Shown: positions 37,482 through 47,137, numbered from the stretch's first letter. The stretch is 64,000 nucleotides of DNA from Lelliottia sp. WAP21 (GCF_020532665.2 NZ_JAIWPG020000010.1:62001-126000); one strand, 5' to 3'. The notes: a model not told the origin generated them from the letters alone. Made by a program: numbers and translations.

Positions 37482-38666
37482 TTACAGCACCAGCCCCGCA
37501 AAGCTTGCAGACAGCAAGCTGACCAGCGTCGCGCCATACACCAGACGCAAACCAAAGCGAGAGACAACGTTGCCCTGTTTTTCGTTCAGTCCCTTAATGG
37601 CGCCCGCCACGATGCCAATCGACGCAAAGTTGGCAAACGAAACCAGGAAGACGGACAGAATGCCCAGGCCGCGCGGCGTCATCTGACCGGCAATTTTTTG
37701 CAGTTCGATCATCGCGACGAATTCATTGGCGACCAGTTTGGTGGCCATAATACTGCCCGCGTTTAATGCATCGCTCAGCGGAATGCCAATCAACCACGCC
37801 AGCGGATAAAAGACATAGCCGAGGATCTGCTGGAAGCTCATGCCAAACAGGGTGGAGAAGAGGGCATTGACGGCGCTAATAATGGCAATAAAGCCAATCA
37901 ACATCGCCATAATAATCATCGCAACTTTAAAACCGGCCAGAATATATTCCCCGAGCATCTCAAAGAAACTCTGCGATTCATGCAGTTTCTCCAGTTTGAT
38001 CTCAGGCTCTGCTTCCGGGCGGGCGGGGTTGATGACCGACAGAATAATAAAGGTGCTGAACATATTGAGAATGAGCGCCGCGACAACATAACGGGCATCC
38101 AGCATCGTCATATATGCCCCGACGATCGACAGTGAAACCGTGGACATCGCCGTTGCTGCCATGGTGAACAGACGCCGCGAAGAGAGTTCGCCAAGTACGC
38201 CCTTGTAAGCAATAAAGTTTTCCGACTGCCCGAGAATCAGTGAACTGACCGCATTAAAGGATTCCAGCTTGCCCATACCGTTGAGTTTTGACAGTAAGGT
38301 TCCGATAAGGCGAATAAAAATCGGCAGGATGCGCCAGTGCTGCAGAATACCGATCAGCGCCGAGATAAAGATGATGGGACAGAGTACGCCAAGGAATATA
38401 AACGCTAATCCTTTTTCTGCCATGCCACCAAAGACAAAGTTAGTGCCTTCTGCGGCGAATTTCAGCAATGACTCAAAGAAGCCGGACACATATTTAATGA
38501 CTGACAGGCCGCTTTCCGCATGAAGGAAAAAGAAGGCCAGCGCCATTTCGATGACAAGGAGCTGTAAAACAAAACGCAGACGAATTTTACGACGGTCAAA
38601 ACTGACCAGCCAGGCGAGGGCGAGAATAATCACCACTGCCAGCAGGAAATGGACAATGTTATACAT
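37482..38666 (-). CDS. NupC-family concentrative nucleoside transporter
   Basis: A 394-residue inner membrane nucleoside carrier of the CNT family. The central signature [30 protein letters not shown] and the later [12 protein letters not shown] and [20 protein letters not shown] regions bind nucleoside and cation in this family. It is closely related to E. coli NupC (400 residues) and NupX, and is probably a paralogue since nupC lies elsewhere in enterobacteria. The ORF is open 22 codons upstream, but the ATG at 38666 fits the NupC N-terminus; no strong ribosome site is visible for either. Confidence 0.88.
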   Translation of the reverse strand: MYNIVHFLLAVVIILALAWLVSFDRRKIRLRFVLQLLVIEMALAFFFLHAESGLSVIKYVSGFFESLLKFAAEGTNFVFGGMAEKGLAFIFLGVLCPIIFISALIGILQHWRILPIFIRLIGTLLSKLNGMGKLESFNAVSSLILGQSENFIAYKGVLGELSSRRLFTMAATAMSTVSLSIVGAYMTMLDARYVVAALILNMFSTFIILSVINPARPEAEPEIKLEKLHESQSFFEMLGEYILAGFKVAMIIMAMLIGFIAIISAVNALFSTLFGMSFQQILGYVFYPLAWLIGIPLSDALNAGSIMATKLVANEFVAMIELQKIAGQMTPRGLGILSVFLVSFANFASIGIVAGAIKGLNEKQGNVVSRFGLRLVYGATLVSLLSASFAGLVL

Positions 38667-38840
38667 AATTTTATTCAGTTGGTTTGCAAAGCGCCTATTT
38701 AGCCATAGCCACGCATCAGCGTAAACGGGCATTTACGTTATAAGTTATAAACATATAAATTACCTGCGTAACTATTAACACGCGAGGGGTTTACATCTGC
38801 TCATCAAAACGTAACACATTTTGCTTGTGTTTCTTCTTGC

Positions 38841-38859
38841 CGTAATGATAATCACTATC
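38841..38859. promoter_or_regulatory. Fur box upstream of efeUOB
   Basis: CGTAATGATAATCACTATC agrees with the 19-bp Fur consensus GATAATGATAATCATTATC at 16 of 19 positions. It lies 58 bp before efeU, consistent with iron repression of the operon. Confidence 0.88.
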
Positions 38860-38916
38860 ACAAGAATTTACCTTTCTTTGCATCAGTTGACCGCGATTAA
38901 CATTTAAGGTGTCGGC

Positions 38917-39750
38917 ATGTTTGTTCCATTTCTCATTATGTTACGTGAAGGCCTCGAAGCGGCCTTAATCGTCAGCCTGATCGCCAGCTATTTAAAGCGT
39001 ACCCAACGAGGGCGCTGGATTGGGGTGATGTGGATTGGCGTGTTGCTTGCTGCCGCGCTTTGCCTGGGCCTGGGCATTCTCATTAACGAAACCACCGGTG
39101 AGTTTCCACAGAAAGAGCAAGAGTTGTTCGAGGGCATCGTGGCGGTGATTGCGGTGGTGATCCTCACCTGGATGGTGTTCTGGATGCGCAAAGTGTCACG
39201 TAACGTGAAGGTGCAGCTGGAGCAGGCGGTTGATACTGCCCTGCAAAAAGGCAATCACCACGGCTGGGCGTTAATTTTAATGGTCTTCTTTGCCGTGGCG
39301 CGTGAAGGGCTGGAGTCGGTCTTCTTCCTGCTGGCGGCTTTCCAGCAGGACGTGGGGATCTGGCCGCCGCTGGGCGCGATGCTGGGTCTGGCCACCGCCG
39401 TGGTTCTCGGATTTATGCTCTACTGGGGCGGGATTCGCCTGAATCTGGGCGCTTTTTTCAAATGGACGAGTTTGTTCATTCTGCTGGTGGCCGCAGGGCT
39501 GGCGGCAGGTGCCATCCGGGCTTTCCACGAAGCGGGTCTGTGGAACCATTTCCAGGACGTCGCCTTTGACCTGAGTAATATTCTCTCCACCCACTCTCTG
39601 ACCGGCACCTTACTTGAAGGGATCTTCGGCTATCAGGAGACCCCAAGCGTCAGCGAAGTGGCGATGTACTTTATTTATCTGATTCCGGCGCTGGCGCTGT
39701 TCTTTATGCCATCGCGCCCCAGCGCTCAGCCGTCGCGTACTGCGCCCTGA
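38917..39750 (+). CDS. efeU: Ferrous iron permease EfeU
   Basis: The inner membrane iron permease of the EfeUOB system, related to yeast Ftr1. Its 277 residues form about seven helices with two REGLE iron-binding motifs, Arg10-Glu14 and Arg129-Glu133. The reading frame is intact, unlike in E. coli K-12, where efeU has a frameshift. A Fur box lies upstream; efeO starts 46 bp downstream. Confidence 0.96.
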   Translation: MFVPFLIMLREGLEAALIVSLIASYLKRTQRGRWIGVMWIGVLLAAALCLGLGILINETTGEFPQKEQELFEGIVAVIAVVILTWMVFWMRKVSRNVKVQLEQAVDTALQKGNHHGWALILMVFFAVAREGLESVFFLLAAFQQDVGIWPPLGAMLGLATAVVLGFMLYWGGIRLNLGAFFKWTSLFILLVAAGLAAGAIRAFHEAGLWNHFQDVAFDLSNILSTHSLTGTLLEGIFGYQETPSVSEVAMYFIYLIPALALFFMPSRPSAQPSRTAP

Positions 39751-39796
39751 AGTGCAACGTATCATGTGACAACATACTTTTTAAAAGGGAAGAGTC

Positions 39797-40924
39797 ATGG
39801 CAATTCAATTTCGTCGTAGTGCGTTACAGGTGAGTGTAGCGGCGCTGTTTGCGTCTGCTTTTTCCGTTCAGGCGGCGGATGTCCCTCAGGTCAAGGTGAC
39901 CGTGAACGATAAACAGTGTGAGCCGATGACCATCACGGTTAACAGCGGCAAAACCCAGTTTATTATTCAAAACCACAGCCAGAAGGCGCTGGAGTGGGAG
40001 ATCCTGAAAGGCGTAATGGTGGTGGAAGAGCGCGAAAACATCGCGCCTGGCTTTAGCCAGAAAATGACTGCTAACCTGCAGCCGGGCGAATATGACATGA
40101 CCTGCGGCCTGCTGACCAACCCGAAAGGGAAGTTGATCGTGAAAGGTGAAGCCACGGGCGATGCCGCTAAGGGCGAAGCGTTGTTAAGCCTGGGTGACGC
40201 CATCACCGCCTATAAAGCCTACGTCACCAAAGAGACGGCCGAACTGGTTACCCGGACCAAAGCCTTTACCGACGCGGTGAAAGCCGGTGATATCGAGAAA
40301 GCGAAATCCCTGTATGCGCCAACGCGTCAGCATTATGAGCGTATCGAGCCTATTGCGGAGCTGTTCTCCGATCTGGATGGCAGCATTGACGCCCGTGAAG
40401 ATGATTACGAGCAAAAAGCCGCCGACCCGAAATTTACCGGCTTCCACCGTCTGGAAAAAGCTCTGTTTGGCGATAACTCCACCAAAGGGATGGAGAAATA
40501 TGCCGATCAGCTGAACAGCGATGTGCTTGAGCTGCAAAAACGCATCAGTGAACTGGCCTTCCCGCCTTCAAAAGTCGTGGGTGGAGCTGCCGGTCTGATT
40601 GAAGAAGTTGCTGCCAGTAAGATCAGTGGAGAAGAAGATCGCTACAGCCACACCGATCTGTGGGACTTCCAGGCTAACGTCGAAGGCGCACAGAAGATTG
40701 TGGATCTGCTGCGTCCGCAGTTGCAAAAAGACAACAGCGAACTGCTGGCAAAAGTGGATGCCAACTTCAAAAAAGTGACCACTATTCTGGCGAAGTATCG
40801 TACCAAAGAGGGTTACGAAACCTATGACAAGCTGACCGATGCCGATCGTAACGCGCTGAAAGGCCCGATTACGACGCTGGCAGAAGATTTAGCGCAGCTG
40901 CGTGGCGTTCTCGGCCTGGATTAA
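39797..40924 (+). CDS. efeO: Periplasmic iron-binding protein EfeO
   Basis: A 375-residue periplasmic protein of the EfeUOB system. A signal peptide (ending VQAADVPQ) is followed by a cupredoxin-like domain (about 30-115) and a C-terminal imelysin/M75 domain with the metal motif GFHRLE (G-x-H-x-x-E). Equal in length to E. coli EfeO. It is thought to pass iron from EfeB to EfeU. Confidence 0.97.
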   Translation: MAIQFRRSALQVSVAALFASAFSVQAADVPQVKVTVNDKQCEPMTITVNSGKTQFIIQNHSQKALEWEILKGVMVVEERENIAPGFSQKMTANLQPGEYDMTCGLLTNPKGKLIVKGEATGDAAKGEALLSLGDAITAYKAYVTKETAELVTRTKAFTDAVKAGDIEKAKSLYAPTRQHYERIEPIAELFSDLDGSIDAREDDYEQKAADPKFTGFHRLEKALFGDNSTKGMEKYADQLNSDVLELQKRISELAFPPSKVVGGAAGLIEEVAASKISGEEDRYSHTDLWDFQANVEGAQKIVDLLRPQLQKDNSELLAKVDANFKKVTTILAKYRTKEGYETYDKLTDADRNALKGPITTLAEDLAQLRGVLGLD

Positions 40925-40931
40925 GATATTT

Positions 40932-42215
40932 ATGAATAAGCATGACGATTATGACGTTGCTGAGCCTTCACGACGTCGTTTACTGAAAGGGGTGGGGGCG
41001 CTTGGCGGCGCGCTCGCCCTGGCGGGGGGATGCCCGGTGGCGCATGCGGCAAAACCGCAAAGCGCGCCGGGAACCCTGTCGCCAAATGCCCGTATGGAGA
41101 CTCAGCCGTTTTACGGTGAGCATCAGGCAGGGATTTTAACCCCGCAGCAGGCTGCCATGATGGTGGTGGCGTTCGATTCGCTGGCCAGCGACAGGGCAGA
41201 GCTGGAACGTCTGTTCCGTCTGCTGACCCAACGTATTGTCTTTCTTACCACCGGCGGCCCGGCGCCCGACACGCCGAATCCTCGGATGCCGCCGATGGAC
41301 TCCGGTATTCTCGGATCGTACATCTCCCCGGACAACCTGACGGTAACCCTTTCCGTTGGGGAGTCGCTGTTTGATGCCCGATACGGCCTGGAAAAACAGA
41401 AGCCGAAAACGCTGCAAAAAATGACCCGTTTTCCTAATGATTCTCTGGACGCGGCGCTGTGCCATGGCGATATTCTGCTGCAGATTTGCGCTAACACCCA
41501 GGATACGGTCATTCATACGCTGCGCGATATTATCAAGCACACGCCAGATTTACTGAGCGTGCGCTGGAAGCGGGAAGGGTTCATCTCCGATCACGCGGCG
41601 CGCAGCCAGGGCAAGGAGACGCCGGTAAACCTGCTCGGCTTTAAAGATGGCACCGCCAATCCGGACAGCCGGGATGCCGCATTAATGAAAAACGTGGTCT
41701 GGACCACCGCCGAACAGGGCGAACCGGCCTGGACGCTGGGCGGCACCTATCAGGCCGTGCGTATCATTCAGTTCCACGTCGAGTTTTGGGACAGAACGCC
41801 GCTCAAAGAGCAGCAGACCATTTTTGGTCGTGATAAGCAAAGCGGCGCGCCGCTGGGCATGAAGCACGAGCATGATGTGCCCGATTACGCCAGCGATCCC
41901 GACGGGGAGACGATCGCGCTGGACAGTCATATTCGTCTGGCGAACCCGCGTACGCCGGAAACCCAGTCGAGCCTGATGATGCGTCGCGGCTACAGTTATT
42001 CGCTGGGAGTCACTAATTCCGGCCAGCTGGATATGGGGCTGCTGTTTGTCTGCTATCAGCACGATCTGGAAAAAGGATTTTTAACCGTGCAGAAACGGCT
42101 GAACGGCGAAGCGCTGGAAGAGTATGTTAAGCCCATCGGCGGCGGCTACTTCTTTGCCGTACCGGGTGTACGCAAACCGGGCGATTTCCTCGCTCAGGGG
42201 CTTTTCGAAACCTAA
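40932..42215 (+). CDS. efeB: Deferrochelatase/peroxidase EfeB
   Basis: A Tat-exported haem-containing DyP-type peroxidase of 427 residues. The twin-arginine motif SRRRLLKG (13-20) is followed by a hydrophobic stretch and AHA cleavage site. The DyP signature GFKDGTANP and the later haem His region [12 protein letters not shown] ([14 protein letters not shown]) are present. It begins 7 bp after efeO. In E. coli EfeB is reported to oxidise ferrous iron or free iron from haem in the periplasm. The N-terminus differs from E. coli ahead of the RR motif; the C-terminus ([11 protein letters not shown]) is also altered. Confidence 0.95.
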   Translation: MNKHDDYDVAEPSRRRLLKGVGALGGALALAGGCPVAHAAKPQSAPGTLSPNARMETQPFYGEHQAGILTPQQAAMMVVAFDSLASDRAELERLFRLLTQRIVFLTTGGPAPDTPNPRMPPMDSGILGSYISPDNLTVTLSVGESLFDARYGLEKQKPKTLQKMTRFPNDSLDAALCHGDILLQICANTQDTVIHTLRDIIKHTPDLLSVRWKREGFISDHAARSQGKETPVNLLGFKDGTANPDSRDAALMKNVVWTTAEQGEPAWTLGGTYQAVRIIQFHVEFWDRTPLKEQQTIFGRDKQSGAPLGMKHEHDVPDYASDPDGETIALDSHIRLANPRTPETQSSLMMRRGYSYSLGVTNSGQLDMGLLFVCYQHDLEKGFLTVQKRLNGEALEEYVKPIGGGYFFAVPGVRKPGDFLAQGLFET

Positions 42216-42218
42216 AAA

Positions 42219-42255
42219 ATATCCTCGCGACAGGTCGCGGGGATATCATTTTTTT
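42219..42255 (+). terminator. efeUOB terminator
   Basis: ATATCCTCGCGAC/GTCGCGGGGATAT forms a 13-bp stem with one G-T pair (42219-42246), followed by a seven-T run. It is strong and ends the operon. Confidence 0.93.
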
Positions 42256-42269
42256 GTATGTCTGGCTCT

Positions 42270-42298
42270 CTGTTATATTTCTGTAATATTCCTGTATG
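42270..42298 (+). promoter_or_regulatory. Triple PhoB-box-like repeat upstream of phoH
   Basis: CTGTTAT (42270), CTGTAAT (42281) and CTGTATG (42292) recur with exact 11-bp spacing. The PhoB box is two 7-bp CTGTCAT-type repeats 11 bp apart, so this reads as a tandem PhoB site. E. coli phoH is a Pho-regulon gene. The distance to the phoH start is 140 bp and no clear -10 was found at the expected place. Confidence 0.6.
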
Positions 42299-42437
42299 AC
42301 ACTGATTTTCAGTCGATGAACGCCTGTCAGGTTGCGCTCAGGTAAAATAAATGTTGCATTTATGATAATTCCTGATGTACTTACTGTATGACAGCGGTAG
42401 TTCCCGGCAGTGATGCTTATCACAATGGAGATCGCGA

Positions 42438-43505
42438 ATGGTTGGGTCCTGTACTGGACATAAGAAACGTCATAACCGCACCACCCAGCGCGGAGGCTCT
42501 GACTCCGGCAGCGATTTCTTCACCACTAAATTCTCCCCTTTGACACAAAAACCTGACGTTCCCGACGGGCAGAGCGGCGCGCATAGCTGTTCTGTTTCGT
42601 CATCCAAAAAGGCAAGCAATGGCTTAGAAGGAAGCCAACCCGCAGATGTTCGTTTGCATGATCGCGCCGCGAAGAGTGGTGCGTGTGATGAATTCCAACA
42701 ACTCAAGGTGCTATCCATGGGAAGACAAAAAGCAGTGATCAAAGCTCGTCGTGAAGCAAAACGTGTGCTGAGACGGGATTCACGAAGCCATAAACAGCGT
42801 GAAGAAGAATCGGTCACCTCGCTTGTGCAGATGAGTGGCGTAGAAGCAATTGGCATGGCGCGGGACAGCCGTGATAACTCCCCAATCGCAGCGCGTAATG
42901 AAGCTCAGGCGCACTACCTGAATGCTATCGAGAGTAAACAGCTGATCTTCGCAACCGGCGAAGCCGGGTGCGGAAAAACGTGGATAAGTGCTGCCAAAGC
43001 GGCAGAGGCGCTGATTCATAAGGATGTGGACAGAATCATTGTCACCCGTCCGGTATTGCAGGCCGATGAAGATCTCGGCTTCTTGCCCGGCGATATCTCA
43101 GAGAAGTTCGCCCCCTATTTCAGACCGGTGTACGACGTGCTGGTGAAACGACTGGGCGCTTCTTTTATGCAATACTGCCTGCGGCCAGAGATTGGCAAGG
43201 TGGAAATCGCGCCGTTCGCCTATATGCGCGGACGTACATTTGAAAATGCGGTCGTCATTCTCGACGAGGCTCAGAATGTGACTGCTGCGCAAATGAAGAT
43301 GTTTTTAACGCGCCTCGGGGAAAACGTGACCGTGATTGTGAATGGGGATATTACCCAGTGCGATCTGCCGTCGGGGGTCAAATCCGGCCTGAGCGATGCT
43401 ATGTCACGTTTCGTTGAAGACGATATGGTTGGCGTGGTGCGTTTCACCAAAGACGACTGTGTCCGCTCGGCGCTCTGCCAGCGAGCGTTGAACGCCTATT
43501 ACTGA
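42438..43505 (+). CDS. phoH: Phosphate starvation-inducible ATPase PhoH
   Basis: A P-loop ATPase of the PhoH family, induced by phosphate starvation and linked to RNA metabolism. In the 355-residue reading, Walker A is GEAGCGKT (174-181) and Walker B is VVILDEAQN (272-280). The first 93 residues are low in complexity and poorly conserved, and a second ATG at 42717 (MGRQKAVIK), with AAGGTG upstream, would give a 262-residue protein that begins where similarity begins. Both starts have usable ribosome sites, so both forms may be made. Confidence 0.92.
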   Translation: MVGSCTGHKKRHNRTTQRGGSDSGSDFFTTKFSPLTQKPDVPDGQSGAHSCSVSSSKKASNGLEGSQPADVRLHDRAAKSGACDEFQQLKVLSMGRQKAVIKARREAKRVLRRDSRSHKQREEESVTSLVQMSGVEAIGMARDSRDNSPIAARNEAQAHYLNAIESKQLIFATGEAGCGKTWISAAKAAEALIHKDVDRIIVTRPVLQADEDLGFLPGDISEKFAPYFRPVYDVLVKRLGASFMQYCLRPEIGKVEIAPFAYMRGRTFENAVVILDEAQNVTAAQMKMFLTRLGENVTVIVNGDITQCDLPSGVKSGLSDAMSRFVEDDMVGVVRFTKDDCVRSALCQRALNAYY

Positions 43506-43523
43506 CTTTTTGCCGCCATCAAG

Positions 43524-43549
43524 GCCCGGGTAACCGGGCTTTGTTTTTT
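43524..43549 (+). terminator. phoH terminator
   Basis: GCCCGG-GTAA-CCGGGC followed by TTTGTTTTTT. Confidence 0.9.
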
Positions 43550-43551
43550 GC

Positions 43552-44148
43552 TTAGACGCCGTGCTTCGGATCGGAAGCATATTTAGCAATCGCCTGATTG
43601 GCGAACTCACTCCATCTTGCCGATAAAATACCAAAGCCTGTGCAAAGAAAGGCCGCAAACCACAGCCAGGGGAAGGGGTATTTTTCGAAAAAGAAGGCAA
43701 CAAAAATAAATCCAGTTAAACCCACCGCTAAGCTGAGGCACGTGTTATAAACGGCTTTCTCTTTATTGACTCGTTGAACATCTTCAATACGCCCTTTTCT
43801 TTTTCCGTTGAGCGAAAGCTGTTTCGCTTCTTTAATGGCCACGTTGGTTTTCTTAATGGTCCAAAGTGAGCCAATCGCGGTAAACAGACATAAACCAAAA
43901 AAGGCCTGAGACAGGGCTTTATCAAATCCGCCGTGAAAAAAAGCGACCAGCGCGGCTGCCGCAGAACCGCCAAAAAGCAGAATCGTCTTTACCCACGCAT
44001 CTTTCGCCAGTTTGGCATGCTGAGCTTTGACGGATTCCGCAAGCTGGCTGTTCACTTTTTTGTTCGCATGCAAAATGATGGCGAAGACGATCGCTACCAA
44101 GGCTAATGTGCTGATCTTGGCGGTCTGGCTTTGGAAAAATGCGTCCAT
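43552..44148 (-). CDS. Unknown integral membrane protein
   Basis: A 198-residue protein that I do not recognise. It has about five hydrophobic segments (about 8-26, 54-72, 82-98, 137-156 and 160-178). A basic, soluble linker between the third and fourth contains NGKRKGRIEDVQRVNKEKA. There is a good AGGAG site 5 nt before the ATG, and codon use looks ordinary for this chromosome. It is convergent with phoH and lies just before a tRNA-Ser gene, a usual place for acquired genes. No function can be assigned. Confidence 0.75.
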   Translation of the reverse strand: MDAFFQSQTAKISTLALVAIVFAIILHANKKVNSQLAESVKAQHAKLAKDAWVKTILLFGGSAAAALVAFFHGGFDKALSQAFFGLCLFTAIGSLWTIKKTNVAIKEAKQLSLNGKRKGRIEDVQRVNKEKAVYNTCLSLAVGLTGFIFVAFFFEKYPFPWLWFAAFLCTGFGILSARWSEFANQAIAKYASDPKHGV

Positions 44149-44267
44149 GAGTTCTCCTTATAAAAAATGACATGACGTCGCTGGAATATCGGCTGGTTAG
44201 CGTATTTCCTTTATGACTTTTGACAATGAGTATAAGAGCGGCATGTGGTGGGGATGAAAAAAGGGCG

Positions 44268-44294
44268 AAAAAAAGCCCGCATTTTCATGCGGGC
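44268..44294 (-). terminator. Terminator of tRNA-Ser(GGA) copy 1
   Basis: GCCCGCAT-TTTC-ATGCGGGC (44275-44294) followed on the minus strand by seven T residues. Confidence 0.93.
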
Positions 44295-44307
44295 TCTTCT
44301 TTAAAGA

Positions 44308-44395
44308 TGGCGGTGAGAGAGGGGTTCGAACCCTCGATACGTTGCCGTATACACACTTTCCAGGCGTGCTCCTTCAGCCACTCGGACACCTCACC
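44308..44395 (-). tRNA. serX: tRNA-Ser(GGA), copy 1
   Basis: An 88-nt class II tRNA gene with encoded CCA; the anticodon GGA is at 44359-44361 on the minus strand. It is like E. coli serX/serW with compensated changes in the T arm. An identical copy lies at 47178-47265. Confidence 0.98.
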
Positions 44396-44438
44396 GTATT
44401 GTTTTGCTGCCTGACCGCGTAGGGGGCAACGGGGCGCT

Positions 44439-44467
44439 ACTATAGGGAGTTGCGCGAAAGCGGTCAA
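44439..44467 (-). promoter_or_regulatory. Promoter of tRNA-Ser(GGA) copy 1
   Basis: On the minus strand TTGACC (44462-44467) and TATAGT (44439-44444) with a 17-bp spacer and a GC-rich discriminator. Confidence 0.85.
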
Positions 44468-44543
44468 GCAGATTTTATCGCTGTACGCCTGTTCGGTTAA
44501 GCAATAATCATCCTCCGGACGTTCAGCGCCAGCAAGAGCCGGC

Positions 44544-45221
44544 TCAGCGCTGCGAATCGAGTACTTCGTGGTTTTGTACCACCTCTTGCGCTTTGCTGTA
44601 GCTTTCGATCAACAGCTGGTACGCCGGGAAAATATGGGTATAAACATCGGCCCACTCCGCCGCATCGGCGCGATTCCAGCTACGCTGAATTTCCGAGGCA
44701 ACCGCAGCCGTATCCATCGGTACAACGCCTGCCTGTACCACACGGGCCAGGGTAATTTCCTGCGCCATTTTGCTGTAGGTACCCGAGGCGTCGATCACCG
44801 CAAACACTTTATAACCATCGGCGACGGCGCTGATAGAGGGAAATGCCATGCAAACGCTGGTAATGGTTCCCGCGATTATCAGCGTCCGACGCCCGGTGGC
44901 CTTTACCGCCGCCACAAACTCTGGATTATCCCAGGCATTAATTTCCCCTTTACGCGCCACGTACTGCGCATGGGGGGCATTGGCGTGGATCTCCGGAATT
45001 AAGGGACCGTTCGGACCTTGTGGCACCGACGCGGTGGTGATCACCGGGATATTAGCAAGCCGGGCGATTTTGGCCAGGGCTGCCGCGCGAGCACGCAGTT
45101 CTGGCATCGGCATATCGCCAACGGTCTGAAACAGGCCGCTCTGATGGTCGATAAGCAGCATCACCGCATCATTTGCATCAATCACCGGACGTGCGCCGTT
45201 AAAATTAGCAGGGGTAGACAT
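44544..45221 (-). CDS. Isochorismatase-family hydrolase (YcaC-like)
   Basis: A 225-residue cysteine hydrolase. The family triad is visible as Asp in MLLIDHQSGL, Lys in YVARKGEINAW and Cys in TITSVCMAF. It is related to YcaC; the substrate is unknown. It lies 14 bp downstream of the pirin gene and is probably cotranscribed with it, inside a cassette bracketed by two identical tRNA genes. Confidence 0.87.
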   Translation of the reverse strand: MSTPANFNGARPVIDANDAVMLLIDHQSGLFQTVGDMPMPELRARAAALAKIARLANIPVITTASVPQGPNGPLIPEIHANAPHAQYVARKGEINAWDNPEFVAAVKATGRRTLIIAGTITSVCMAFPSISAVADGYKVFAVIDASGTYSKMAQEITLARVVQAGVVPMDTAAVASEIQRSWNRADAAEWADVYTHIFPAYQLLIESYSKAQEVVQNHEVLDSQR

Positions 45222-45235
45222 GGTTCTCTCCTTTA

Positions 45236-46102
45236 TTACGCTGACATTTGGCCAAACTGGCCGGCATTAAAATCACGGATTGCTTCCGCGATTTCACTTT
45301 TGCTGTTCATGACAAACGGGCCATAGCCGACAATCGGCTCGTTTAAAGGCTCGCCCGCCAATAGCAGCACCTTGGCGTCGCGACTGGCTTCAAGGTGCAA
45401 TTTTTCCCCGCTCTGGCTCAGGACAATAAGCTGCGCTTCGCCAGCCTGGTTGGTGCCATTCACCCGAATGGTGCCCTCGACAACCACCAGCGCGGTGCAC
45501 CAGCCCTCGGGCTGATTCAGGGTTAAATGCGCGTCCTGCTGCAACGCGATATCCCAGACGTTAAGCGGTGAGAAGGTGTGCGCCGGACCCGTAATCTCGC
45601 CGTAGCGACCGGCAATCACCCGGATCTCACCTTGTTTTTCGGGCAGAGGGATGACGGGTATCGCGCTTTTGGTCAGGCTTTGATAGCCCGGCGAGGCCAT
45701 TTTGTCCTTCGCCGGCAGATTGACCCACAGCTGGATCATCCGGAGATCGCCGCCCTGACGGCTGAAGGTGTCTGCGTGAAACTCCTCATGTAAAATACCC
45801 GCGCCGGCGGTCATCCACTGTACGTCGCCGGGGCCGATGGTCCCGCCCTGGCCCGTGGAGTCGCTGTGCGCCACCTCCCCCGAGTAAACCAGAGTGACTG
45901 TCTCAAAACCCCGATGGGGATGTTGGCCCACACCTCGTTTCACGCCATCGCCCGGGAAGTGATGTGGCCCCGCATAGTCCAGAAGCAGGAAGGGGCTGAG
46001 CGCTTCCCCGTGGGTCTGGTAAGAAAACAGTGAACGCACCGGAAACCCATCGCCGACCCAGTGCGGACGGGGAGCGGTATAAATGCCTGTGACCTGTTTC
46101 AT
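45236..46102 (-). CDS. Pirin-family protein
   Basis: A 288-residue two-cupin protein. The metal-binding residues of the N-terminal cupin are present: HPHRGFETVT (two His) and ILHEEFH (His and Glu). Bacterial pirins include quercetin 2,3-dioxygenases (YhhW, YhaK); the reaction here is not known. It is divergent from the LysR gene and heads a two-gene operon with the hydrolase. Confidence 0.9.
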   Translation of the reverse strand: MKQVTGIYTAPRPHWVGDGFPVRSLFSYQTHGEALSPFLLLDYAGPHHFPGDGVKRGVGQHPHRGFETVTLVYSGEVAHSDSTGQGGTIGPGDVQWMTAGAGILHEEFHADTFSRQGGDLRMIQLWVNLPAKDKMASPGYQSLTKSAIPVIPLPEKQGEIRVIAGRYGEITGPAHTFSPLNVWDIALQQDAHLTLNQPEGWCTALVVVEGTIRVNGTNQAGEAQLIVLSQSGEKLHLEASRDAKVLLLAGEPLNEPIVGYGPFVMNSKSEIAEAIRDFNAGQFGQMSA

Positions 46103-46213
46103 GCTCGTCTCCTGTTGTTCGGTTGATGTGTATTAGCTTATATTCGTGACTTATAATCCGGTAGATAGTGAATGCAATACTCACTGTCCCAAAAATGGAA
46201 CGATGGAGGGGGA

Positions 46214-47119
46214 ATGCAGGATCTGAATGATTTCGCCTTGTTTGTGAAGGTGGTGGATCATGGCGGGTTTGCCGCAGCGGGAAGAGCCTGTGATTTACCT
46301 AAATCACGCCTGAGCCGGCGGATTGCACAGCTTGAGGAGCGGCTCGGCGTACGCCTGATCCAACGCACCACGCGGCAGTTTGCGGTGACGGAAGTCGGGC
46401 AGACCTTTTATCACCATTGCAAAGCCATGCTGGTAGAGGCCGAAGCCGCACAGGAGGCGGTCGCCGCCCTGCAGGCAGAGCCGCGCGGCTGGGTGCGTGT
46501 CACCTGTCCGGTTACGCTGCTGCATGTGCATGTCGGGCCGATGCTGGCACGGTTTATGGCCCGCTACCCGGGGATTCATCTCCAGCTTGAAGCCACCAAC
46601 CGCCGCGTGGATCTCGTTGGAGAGGGCATTGACGTGGCCATTCGCGTTCGCCCGCGACCCTTTGATGACAGCGATCTGGTCCTGCGGGTTCTGGCCGATC
46701 GTGGGCATTGCCTGGTCGCCAGCCCACAACTGATTAAGCGGCTGGGGCAACCGGGCGCACCTTCTGAACTCAGTCGCTGGCCAGGACTGAGCATGGGGGC
46801 AGGCAGACAGGTTCATAAATGGGCGTTGACCGGGCCTGACGGCGCAAAAGCTGAGATTCATTTTGCGCCACGTTTCGTGACGGGAGATATGCTGGCGTTA
46901 CGCGAGGCGGCGATAGCCGGTGTGGGTGTGGTTCAGCTGCCCGTGTTGATGGTTCGCGATCAGCTTGCTGCCGGGGAGCTGGTCCGCGTACTGGACGAGT
47001 GGGAGCCGCAAAGAGAGGTGATCCACGCCGTCTATCCTTCCCGGCGCGGGTTGTTACCCTCGGTCAGAACGCTGGTGGATTTTCTCGTCGAGGAGTATGC
47101 ACGGATTGTGGAAGAGTAG
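46214..47119 (+). CDS. LysR-family transcriptional regulator
   Basis: A 301-residue LysR regulator with an N-terminal winged helix (about 1-60, FAAAGRACDLPKSRLSRRIAQLEERLGVRLIQRTTR) and a periplasmic-binding-like effector domain. It most resembles the CrgA/YafC/DmlR-type branch. It is transcribed away from the pirin gene; the 111-bp gap fits control of that operon, an inference from layout. The start at 46214 has GGAGG; an earlier ATG at 46172 lacks one. Confidence 0.92.
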   Translation: MQDLNDFALFVKVVDHGGFAAAGRACDLPKSRLSRRIAQLEERLGVRLIQRTTRQFAVTEVGQTFYHHCKAMLVEAEAAQEAVAALQAEPRGWVRVTCPVTLLHVHVGPMLARFMARYPGIHLQLEATNRRVDLVGEGIDVAIRVRPRPFDDSDLVLRVLADRGHCLVASPQLIKRLGQPGAPSELSRWPGLSMGAGRQVHKWALTGPDGAKAEIHFAPRFVTGDMLALREAAIAGVGVVQLPVLMVRDQLAAGELVRVLDEWEPQREVIHAVYPSRRGLLPSVRTLVDFLVEEYARIVEE

Positions 47120-47137
47120 GTTACTGAACAACAGACG

